Shown: in pieces, positions 1 to 7,810 of the stretch | Layout of the letters: each line of letters opens with the position of its first letter | Numbering within the stretch: the first letter of the stretch is position 1 | Source of the DNA: DASQFD01 sp035633255 | Lineage (GTDB): Bacteria; Actinomycetota; Actinomycetes; Actinomycetales; Dermatophilaceae | NCBI GenBank assembly: GCA_035633255.1 | Contig: DASQFD010000004.1 | Location: 1 to 11,327 of the forward strand | DNA: 11,327 bases | Reading direction: 5' to 3' | Translations under genes and position numbers: made by a program | Notes under the pieces: generated by a model | Database searches by the model: none | Seen by the model: only the letters and a program-made list of their open reading frames with translations | What the model was told of the DNA's origin: nothing

Positions 1-303
1 CCGGCGCCGGGCTGGACGCCCACCACGCCGCCCGTCCGCCCGCAGCCCACGACCTCGCTGCTCACCCGCACCCGGGAGCCCCGGACCGAGGAGGAGGTGG
101 TCGTCCGGCGTGGCGACACCCTGTGGACCATCGCCGCCCGCCACCTCGGTGCCGGCGCCACCGACGCCGAGGTCGCCCGGGCGTGGCCGCGGTGGTACGA
201 CGCCAACGCCGCCGTCATCGGCGCCGACCCCGACCTGCTCCTCCCCGGCCAGCGGCTCCTGCCGCCCGACCGGGTGCCGGACCCGCCGGGAGCCTCCCGG
301 TGA
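1..303 (+). CDS. LysM-domain protein, C-terminal end (5' truncated by window)
   Basis: The frame is open from the first base to a TGA at 301-303, giving the last 100 residues of a longer protein whose start lies outside the window. The first 30 or so visible residues are a Pro/Thr/Arg-rich linker. They are followed by one LysM module (about residues 33-88) with the usual landmarks: a V-x-R-G-D-T-L-W-x-I-A opening, a Y-D-A-N-x-x-V-I-G centre and an L-L-x-P-G-Q-x-L close. LysM domains bind N-acetylglucosamine-containing glycans such as peptidoglycan, so a cell-wall location is likely; the membrane or signal part would be upstream. Its stop overlaps the start of the next gene, so the two are probably co-translated. 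Which full-length LysM family it belongs to cannot be told from this fragment. Confidence 0.85.
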   Translation, partial: PAPGWTPTTPPVRPQPTTSLLTRTREPRTEEEVVVRRGDTLWTIAARHLGAGATDAEVARAWPRWYDANAAVIGADPDLLLPGQRLLPPDRVPDPPGASR

Positions 304-869
304 CGGCCCTGCCGCCGCGCGACGCGGCCACCGGCCTTCCGCCGTGGGCGCTCTCGGTGCGTCCCACCCCGGCCCCGAGACCCCCCGCCATCCCGCTGGA
401 CGAGGCCATCCGGCGCTCCGCCGAGGAGCGCGGCCTCGGCCAGCGCTACGTGCAGGACTCGCTCGCCGTGGACTTCGCCTCGGCGTCGGACGACCAGCTC
501 TTCGGCTTCCAGTCCACGGCGCGGGCGGACCTGCCCGACCCCCGGACGTGGGCGGGGCACCTCGCCCAAGCCGTCGTGGAGGTGATGGCTGGGTCCCGCT
601 CGGCGCCCCAGCTGGTGCGGTGGACCACCCCGGAGGTGTATGCCGTGGTGGCCCGCCGGGGTGCACTGGCCGCCCGGCGCGCGGGCGCGGCGGGCCGCGG
701 CCGACCGCGGCGGCGGGCGGTGGTGCGCCAGGTGCTGGTCTGCGAGCCGGCGGACGGGGTGGCCGAGGCGAGCATCGTGGTGGTCGACGGCGAGCGGGTG
801 CGCGCGCTCGCGATGCGGCTCACCGGCCTCGACGGCCGGTGGCGCCTGGAGGCCCTGCAGGTCGGCTGA
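300..869 (+). CDS. Rv3235 family protein (function unknown)
   Basis: A 189-residue protein starting at GTG 300, which overlaps the upstream TGA (GTGA). GGGAG at 288-292, seven bases upstream, supports this start. Residues 1-35 are Pro/Ala-rich and probably disordered. The conserved part begins near residue 80: a W-A-G-H-L-A-Q-A-V-V-E-V helix, then P-Q-L-V-R-W-T-T-P-E-V-Y (about 103-114), an Arg-rich stretch (about 120-140), and C-terminal beta-like segments ending R-V-R-A-L-A-M-R-L ... W-R-L-E-A-L. This resembles the small actinobacterial family named after M. tuberculosis Rv3235, also encoded near secA1; I recognise it by motif and context, not by a search. No signal peptide or membrane segment is seen. 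The role is unknown. Coupling to a LysM protein hints at cell-wall biology, which is inference. The last codons are partly duplicated just after the stop. Confidence 0.83.
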   Translation: MTALPPRDAATGLPPWALSVRPTPAPRPPAIPLDEAIRRSAEERGLGQRYVQDSLAVDFASASDDQLFGFQSTARADLPDPRTWAGHLAQAVVEVMAGSRSAPQLVRWTTPEVYAVVARRGALAARRAGAAGRGRPRRRAVVRQVLVCEPADGVAEASIVVVDGERVRALAMRLTGLDGRWRLEALQVG

Positions 870-920
870 CCCGCGCGGCGGCGGAAGCACCTGCAGGCCG
901 GCTGACCCGCGCAGCGGCCG
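855..920 (+). repeat. Imperfect tandem duplication of the Rv3235-family gene 3' end
   Basis: Bases 855-884 and 891-920 match at 27 of 30 positions with a 36-base period. Copy one holds the last four codons and TGA stop of the Rv3235-family gene. Copy two lies downstream and, because 36 is a multiple of three, repeats the same ending in the same frame (Leu-Gln-Ala-Gly-stop at 891-905). Reading through the first stop would therefore add only 12 residues before a second TGA. Confidence 0.85.
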
Positions 921-958
921 GCGGTGTCAGCGCCGCCCCCGGTCTCCGACCGGCGGTG

Positions 959-967
<9 letters not shown>
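918..967. repeat. 18-bp exact direct repeat copying the secA 3' end
   Basis: Bases 918-935 and 950-967 are identical over 18 bp (offset 32). The right copy contains the last two Arg codons and TGA stop of secA on the - strand; the left copy lies in the intergenic space. Each copy also contains a CGGCG/CGCCG inverted pair separated by seven bases (919-935 and 951-967), so the duplication doubles a small potential hairpin at the end of secA. Confidence 0.85.
936..956. terminator. Possible weak bidirectional terminator between convergent genes
   Basis: CCGGTC at 939-944 pairs with GACCGG at 948-953 around a three-base loop, with two further outer pairs (936-937 with 955-956) after a C/C mismatch. 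It sits between the stops of the converging genes and is flanked by the small repeated hairpins. There is no T-rich tract, which is common for actinobacterial terminators, so the call rests on position and structure only. Confidence 0.3.
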
Positions 968-3835
<2,868 letters not shown>

Positions 3836-3841
3836 GCACAA

Positions 3842-3846
3842 CTCCT
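3842..3846 (-). promoter_or_regulatory. Ribosome binding site deciding the secA start
   Basis: AGGAG on the - strand, six bases before GTG 3835. An in-frame TTG at 3841-3839 touches the AGGAG directly and is too close to be used, so this site selects the GTG. Confidence 0.75.
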
Positions 3847-3857
3847 GAGATCGGTTC

Positions 3858-3876
3858 GGGTCGCGTGGTGCGACCT
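3858..3876 (-). promoter_or_regulatory. Hairpin in the secA leader
   Basis: GGTCGC (3859-3864) and GCGACC (3870-3875) form a perfect six-pair stem with a five-base loop, extendable by one G-T pair (3858/3876). It lies between the stop of the glycosylase gene (3913) and the secA ribosome binding site (3842-3846). It could be a terminator for the upstream gene or a 5'-leader element of secA. A TANNNT-type -10 candidate at 3915-3920 (TACCCT on the - strand) would place it inside a secA leader, but no convincing -35 accompanies it. Confidence 0.4.
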
Positions 3877-3912
3877 CGCCCGGCCAGCGCACCCGCGCGC
3901 CGCCGGACCTGC

Positions 3913-5178
3913 CTAGGGTAGTCGAGCCGACTCCCCCGAGCGGAACGGCTCGGGACGGCCCCCCGTTCCCCCGGCGGCCCAGTGCACCCCCTCCAGACCG
4001 AGCCACCCGGCGAGCAGGTCGAGCTCGGCGGCGAGCTCGGCCGGCCCCTGCGGCGGCGCCGCCGGCTCCCACGTGCACCCCAGGACCAGCAGCCGCCGCG
4101 CGGCCCGGTCGGCCTTGAGGTCCACCCGGGCCACCAGCCGGTCGCCGAGCAGGAAGGGCAGCACGTAGTACCCGTGCCGCCGCCGCTCCGCCGGCACGTA
4201 GATCTCCAGGCGGTAGTCGAACCCGAAGAGGGCGGCGGTCCGCTGCCGCTGCCACACCAGGGAGTCGAACGGGCTGAGCAGCGCCCGCGCCACCACCTGA
4301 CGTGGTCGCCTCGCGTCCCGGTGCAGGTATGCCGGCCGCCGCCATCCCTGGACCGTCACCGGTTCCAGCACGCCCTCGTCGACGAGCGCGGCGATCGCGG
4401 GCCGGGCCTGCTCGGGGCGGAGCCGGAAGTAGTCGCGCAGGCACTGCTCGGACCCCACGCCGTGCGCCCGCGCCGCGATCTGGACCAGGGCGCGGAACGA
4501 CTGCTCGTCGGTCGGCCGGGCCGCCGGGTCGAGCACCACGGGGTGCAGCGCCGCGGGGAACACGCGGGCCAACCCGGCATACCGGCGCTCGAAGGTGACC
4601 GTCCGACCGGCCGACCCGATCTCCCCGGCCCAGAACAGGTGCTCCAGCGCCGTCTTGACCAGCGACCAGTTCCAGCCCCACTCGGTGCGCGACCGCGGCA
4701 GGTCGTGGGCCAGGGCCACCTCCACCTCGCGGCTGGTCCGGGGCGGGCCGGCCACCACCTCCGCCCGGACGGCGGCCACGAGCCCGGGGTGCTCCCGGGC
4801 GACCCGGCGCATCCCGCCCCAGGCCTCCTTCCGGGCCGCCCGCATCCGGAAGGTGAGCAGCGGCCAGGTGGCCGGTGGGACCAGGCTCGCCTCGTGCGCC
4901 CAGTACTCGACGACCCGCCGTGGCGCCCGGTCCCGAGCCCGGTCCAGCAGCCCTCGGTCGTAGGGGCCCAGCCGGGAGAAGAAGGGCAGGTAGTGGCTGC
5001 GGACCAGCACCTGCACGCTGTCGACCTGCACGACGCCGACGGTGTCGACCACCCGCTGCAGGTGGCGGCCGCCCACCGTGCCGGGCACGGGGCGTGGGGC
5101 CGCGAAGCCCTGCGCCGCCAGGGCGATCCGCCGCGCCGTCGCGAGCGAGAGCTGCGGACCTGCGGTGGTGGGCCTCAC
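3913..5178 (-). CDS. Winged-helix DNA glycosylase, YcaQ/AlkX-like (HTH_42 family)
   Basis: A 421-residue protein with the features of the winged-helix family of E. coli YcaQ (COG3214, Pfam HTH_42), whose characterised members excise alkylated bases and unhook interstrand crosslinks. The N-terminal part (about 10-70) reads L-S-L-A-T-A-R-R-I-A-L-A-A-Q-G-F and then V-V-Q-V-D-S-V. Q51-V52-D53 matches the Q-x-D catalytic motif of the YcaQ/AlkX group, unlike the Q-x-Q of the AlkZ group. The C-terminal hallmark, about residues 298-350, runs S-P-F-D-S-L-V-W-x-R-x-R-T ... F-G-F-D-Y-R-L-E-I-Y-V-P-A-E and H-G-Y-Y-V-L-P-F-L-L. Length is normal for the family. GTG 5178 overlaps the TGA of the response regulator (GTGA), so translation is probably coupled; the GAGGA just before the GTG is too close to act as a normal ribosome binding site. 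Substrate range is inference. It is a YcaQ homologue with high confidence, but activity is unproven. Confidence 0.92.
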   Translation of the reverse strand: MRPTTAGPQLSLATARRIALAAQGFAAPRPVPGTVGGRHLQRVVDTVGVVQVDSVQVLVRSHYLPFFSRLGPYDRGLLDRARDRAPRRVVEYWAHEASLVPPATWPLLTFRMRAARKEAWGGMRRVAREHPGLVAAVRAEVVAGPPRTSREVEVALAHDLPRSRTEWGWNWSLVKTALEHLFWAGEIGSAGRTVTFERRYAGLARVFPAALHPVVLDPAARPTDEQSFRALVQIAARAHGVGSEQCLRDYFRLRPEQARPAIAALVDEGVLEPVTVQGWRRPAYLHRDARRPRQVVARALLSPFDSLVWQRQRTAALFGFDYRLEIYVPAERRRHGYYVLPFLLGDRLVARVDLKADRAARRLLVLGCTWEPAAPPQGPAELAAELDLLAGWLGLEGVHWAAGGTGGRPEPFRSGESARLP

Positions 5179-5978
5179 TCCTCGTCGTCGAGGAGGTTGC
5201 GCTTCATCGCGTACAGGGCGGCCTCCACCCGCGAGTGCAGCTGGAGCTTCTCGAGGATGTTGCGCACGTGGTTCTTCACGGTGTTCTCGGAGATGAACAG
5301 CTGCCGGGCGATCTCCTTGTTGGCCTGACCCCGGGCCACCAGGCGCAGGACCTCGAGCTCCCGGTCGGTGAGCCGCGGGGCGGCCGCGGCACCGGCGGCG
5401 TCGGGACCGGTGTCGGTGTCGTTGTCCGAGCTGAGCCGGCTGAACTCGGCGATGAGCTGGGCCGCCATGCTCGGCGGGATGATCGACTGGCCCGCGTGGA
5501 CGCAGCGGATGGCCTCCGCGACCTCCTCGGCGGGGGCGTCCTTGAGCAGGTAGCCGCTCGCCCCCGCCTTGATGGCCTCGAAGAGGTCGCTCTCCTCGTC
5601 GGACATGGTGAGCATGAGGACCTTGGCGGACGGCACCCGGCGCTTGATCTCGCGGCAGGCGCCGATCCCGTCGGAGCGGGGCATCCGAACGTCCATCAGC
5701 ACGACGTCGGGCGCCTTCTCGACCGCGACGCGCACGGCCTCGCGCCCGTCCCGCGCCTCGCCGACGATGTCGAGGTCGTCCTCCATGCCGATGACCACAC
5801 CCATCCCCCGGCGGTAGAGGTCGTGGTCGTCGGCGACCACGATGCGGATGCCGTCACCGTCCGAGGACTCGCCGGTCACCGTGGCGGAGTGGGCGCGGGG
5901 CCTTCCCACGCCGATGGCGTGGCTCCCGCCGCCTGAGGTGCGCATACCTCCCGTGTGGCTGCGCCGCTGCTCGCTCAC
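5175..5978 (-). CDS. Orphan NarL/LuxR-family response regulator
   Basis: A two-component regulator of up to 267 residues. The receiver domain (about 43-165) has the acidic pair D50-D51, phospho-acceptor D96 in V-V-L-M-D-V-R-M-P, T124 and K146 (Y-L-L-K-D). After a low-complexity linker (about 183-200) comes a LuxR-type helix-turn-helix (about 201-262) containing L-T-x-R-E-L-E-V-L ... I-S-E-N-T-V-K-N-H-V-R-N-I-L. No histidine kinase gene lies beside it. A similar orphan regulator sits between secA and hpf in other actinobacteria; from memory the Streptomyces one is OrrA, partner of the unlinked kinase OhkA, which should be checked. The start is uncertain: GTG 5978 gives the longest form but has no clear ribosome binding site, and ATG 5945 (residue 12) has GGAGG almost touching it. 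Residues 1-43 are not part of the receiver fold. The gene overlaps the glycosylase gene by four bases. Confidence 0.93.
   Translation of the reverse strand: MSEQRRSHTGGMRTSGGGSHAIGVGRPRAHSATVTGESSDGDGIRIVVADDHDLYRRGMGVVIGMEDDLDIVGEARDGREAVRVAVEKAPDVVLMDVRMPRSDGIGACREIKRRVPSAKVLMLTMSDEESDLFEAIKAGASGYLLKDAPAEEVAEAIRCVHAGQSIIPPSMAAQLIAEFSRLSSDNDTDTGPDAAGAAAAPRLTDRELEVLRLVARGQANKEIARQLFISENTVKNHVRNILEKLQLHSRVEAALYAMKRNLLDDEE
5178..5195 (-). promoter_or_regulatory. Perfect hairpin at the regulator stop / glycosylase start
   Basis: CTCCTCG at 5178-5184 and CGAGGAG at 5189-5195 form a perfect seven-pair stem with a four-base loop. On the - strand it is made by the final Leu-Asp-Asp-Glu-Glu codons of the response regulator, and its last base is the G of the glycosylase GTG. 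It would bury the only purine-rich GAGGAG near that start unless a ribosome finishing the regulator opens it. Confidence 0.5.
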
Positions 5979-6001
5979 GTGGCCATCGTGTCATGGACCG
6001 T

Positions 6002-6033
6002 CGACGGGGCCGGGTCGCCACCCGGCGCCGTCG
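6002..6033 (-). terminator. Strong hairpin terminator after hpf
   Basis: GCCGGGT (6009-6015) pairs fully with ACCCGGC (6020-6026) around a four-base loop. The stem continues, after one opposed G/G (6008/6027), with CGACGG (6002-6007) against CCGTCG (6028-6033), making 13 pairs in all. It begins about 12 bases past the hpf TGA (6045-6047) and lies before the response-regulator start. There is no U-tract, as is usual in high-GC actinobacteria. It probably separates the hpf transcript from the regulator-glycosylase unit. Confidence 0.7.
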
Positions 6034-6044
6034 GCGGGCCGGGC

Positions 6045-6758
6045 TCAGGGGACAGCGGCCCGCACCGGCTCGGCGGCGGTCGCCGGGGCCGGGGCCCCGG
6101 TCCCCGCATCGGCCGGCGTCCCCTCACCGTCGACCGAGCCGGAGGCGCCGCCCCCCTCCAGGTCGAGGCGCAGGACCCCGTAGGACCAGCCGCGCCGGCG
6201 GTAGACCACGCTGGCGGTGTCGGTGTCGACGTCGTGGAAGAGGTAGAAGTCGTGGCCGACCAGCTCCATCTCCTGGAGCGCCTCCTCGAGCGACATCGGC
6301 CGCGAGCGGTGCACCTTCTCCCGCACGTCGATCGGCGAGTCGGCGAACGGACCCTCATGCGCCTCCTCCGCCCCCTCCGCGGCGTGCGGCTCGGCCGGCT
6401 CGACCGCCGCGCGGGCCGTCGCGCGGGCGACCGACTCCGGCGTGCGCCGCCCCCGGCTGACCTGCTTGCGGTCGTTCATCCGACGCAACCGCTCCAGCAG
6501 CTTGTCCAGCGCCACGTCCAAAGCGGCGTACTGGTCGTCCTGGCAGGCCTCCGCCCGCACCACCGGACCCTTGATGTGGCAGGTGATCTCGACCCGGTCA
6601 CAGGCCTTGGACTGCCGTCGGTTGGGCTCGTGACTGACGACGACCTCGATCCGGCGCGTCCTCGGCGCGAGCTGGGCCACCTTGGCCAGCTTGTCGTGGA
6701 TGTGCTCACGGAAGCGGTCCGACACGGTCACATGGCGGCCGGTCACGACGATGTCCAC
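6045..6758 (-). CDS. hpf: Long-form ribosome hibernation promoting factor
   Basis: A 237-residue protein of the long HPF type (S30AE/RaiA family). It binds the decoding region of 30S subunits and, through its C-terminal domain, pairs 70S ribosomes into inactive 100S dimers under stress or stationary phase. GTG 6758 is the start because AGGAGG (6768-6763) lies four bases upstream and the protein then opens with M-D-I-V-V-T-G-R-H-V. Residues 1-100 are the S30AE domain, including D-R-V-E-I-T-C-H-I-K-G. A Glu/Ala-rich linker (about 105-140) follows, then the dimerisation domain (about 141-200) with V-R-E-K-V, S-L-E-E-A-L-Q-E-M-E-L-V-G-H-D-F-Y-L-F and a final L-R-L-D-L. The last 37 residues form a Gly/Ala/Pro-rich tail past the domain. 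A hairpin follows its stop, and a candidate promoter lies at the comF stop. Confidence 0.96.
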   Translation of the reverse strand: MDIVVTGRHVTVSDRFREHIHDKLAKVAQLAPRTRRIEVVVSHEPNRRQSKACDRVEITCHIKGPVVRAEACQDDQYAALDVALDKLLERLRRMNDRKQVSRGRRTPESVARATARAAVEPAEPHAAEGAEEAHEGPFADSPIDVREKVHRSRPMSLEEALQEMELVGHDFYLFHDVDTDTASVVYRRRGWSYGVLRLDLEGGGASGSVDGEGTPADAGTGAPAPATAAEPVRAAVP

Positions 6759-6762
6759 AGAT

Positions 6763-6768
6763 CCTCCT
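6763..6768 (-). promoter_or_regulatory. Ribosome binding site deciding the hpf start
   Basis: AGGAGG on the - strand, four bases before GTG 6758. It rules out an upstream in-frame ATG at 6806, which would add 16 residues with no family match. Confidence 0.85.
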
Positions 6769-6857
6769 AGAAGGGGCGATGACGGTGGGGCAGTTTGCCT
6801 GCGCACGGCGGCTTAGCGGCGGCACCACCTCCGACGACGTCCCTCGTCCATGCACCG

Positions 6858-6886
6858 ACGCTAGTCCCCGCTCCTGAGGGTCACAA
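6858..6886 (-). promoter_or_regulatory. Candidate sigma70-type promoter for hpf
   Basis: On the - strand TTGTGA (6886-6881) and TAGCGT (6863-6858) are separated by exactly 17 bases. These resemble a -35 box and an actinobacterial TANNNT -10 box. The -35 contains the last codon and stop (TTG TGA) of the ComF-family gene. Transcription would start near 6850, leaving a leader of about 90 bases before hpf. No experimental support is available here. Confidence 0.4.
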
Positions 6887-7654
6887 GGGAGGCTTCCTGG
6901 ACGTCCCCGCCACCACCGCGCCGGTGACCCGGGCGGCTCCGGCCTCGCGGAGCACCCGGGCGGTCTCGGCGAGCGTGGCACCCGTGGTGACCACGTCGTC
7001 GGCGACGACGCACACCGCGCCGTCCACGGCCGCCGCCCCGTGCCGGGCGAGGGCCATGGCGCCGCCGACGTTGTCCCGGCGCTCCCGCGCGCCCAGCCCC
7101 GCCTGGTCGGCGGTCCGCCGCACCAGCCGCACCGCCGGCGCGAACCGCGCCTCGCCCGGCAGGCCCCCGGCCGCGGCGCGCACCAGCGCCGCCACCGGGA
7201 CGTCGCCGCGCCGGCGGCGCGACCGGCGTGATCCCGGCACGGGCACGAGGAGCACCGGCGCGCCCGCCTCGACGAGCTCCCGCACCCGAGGGTCACCGGT
7301 GAGGGCGCCGGTCGCGGCAGCGGTCAGCAGGGGGGCCAGCACCGGCCTGAGGTCCCGCCGGCCGTCGTCCTTGTAGGCCGTCACCAGCCGCCGGAGGACG
7401 CCCTCGGTGCGCCCGGCGGCCCAGCACGACGGCATACCCGGTGGGGGCGGGCTGGGCGCCCAGGGCACCGCACCGCCCGGGTGCCGGCAGCCGCGCAGGC
7501 CGGCGCGGCAGCGCTCGCACAGCAGGCCATCCGCTCCGGCGGGGCCGGCACAGCCGCCGCAGCCGGCGCAGGCACCGGGCAGCACCAGGTCGGCGAGGCC
7601 GGCGAGCAGCACCGGTAGCAGCCGGCCGCTCACGGTGCCGTCGCGTGCCCACAC
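6881..7654 (-). CDS. ComF-family phosphoribosyltransferase-like protein
   Basis: A 257-residue protein with the ComF arrangement: an N-terminal zinc-ribbon-like Cys cluster (C29, C32, C35, C46, C49), then a type I phosphoribosyltransferase fold. The PRPP-binding signature V-C-V-V-A-D-D-V-V-T-T-G-A-T is at about 214-227. Other ComF landmarks are K95 in V-T-A-Y-K-D-D-G-R, the V-P-V-P-G-S-R-R-S-R-R-R-R-G loop (137-150) and R-R-T-A-D-Q-A-G-L-x-x-x-x-R-x-x-N (179-195). In Bacillus and Haemophilus ComF supports DNA uptake; in actinobacteria (Rv3242c-like) its job is unclear. GTG 7654 is the chosen start; GTG 7633 (residue 8) is an alternative that still keeps the Cys cluster. The 156 bases between this gene and the lpqB stop hold no gene I can support and no clear terminator. 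Its stop overlaps the candidate hpf promoter. Confidence 0.93.
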   Translation of the reverse strand: MWARDGTVSGRLLPVLLAGLADLVLPGACAGCGGCAGPAGADGLLCERCRAGLRGCRHPGGAVPWAPSPPPPGMPSCWAAGRTEGVLRRLVTAYKDDGRRDLRPVLAPLLTAAATGALTGDPRVRELVEAGAPVLLVPVPGSRRSRRRRGDVPVAALVRAAAGGLPGEARFAPAVRLVRRTADQAGLGARERRDNVGGAMALARHGAAAVDGAVCVVADDVVTTGATLAETARVLREAGAARVTGAVVAGTSRKPPL

Positions 7655-7810
7655 CGCGCCACCCCGTGGTCCCCGCTCACGCCGGCCGTCCCGGCTCGTC
7701 GTCGTCCATGCCGACCACCCTGCCCCCGGCGCCGACGCCTCGCCGGCCCTCCCCGGACGCCTGTGGACGCCCGGGTCCGAGCCGGTCGCCGGTGGACGAC
7801 GCGGGGAGCC

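Noticed and set aside
3915..3920. TACCCT as a -10 box for secA
   Set aside because: It fits TANNNT and overlaps the glycosylase stop, but no acceptable -35 box lies 16-19 bases upstream, so I only mention it with the leader hairpin.
3836..4681. Extension of SecA upstream in the same open frame
   Set aside because: The added sequence runs antisense-free but out of frame through the glycosylase gene, and the ribosome binding site and family N-terminus place the start at GTG 3835.
6881..7654. Reading the ComF-family gene as evidence of natural competence
   Set aside because: No other DNA-uptake gene is present, and ComF homologues occur at this locus in actinobacteria not known for competence.
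7749..7808. Inverted CTCCCCG/CGGGGAG pair downstream of lpqB as a terminator
   Set aside because: The loop would be over 40 bases and many such seven-base pairs arise by chance at this GC content.
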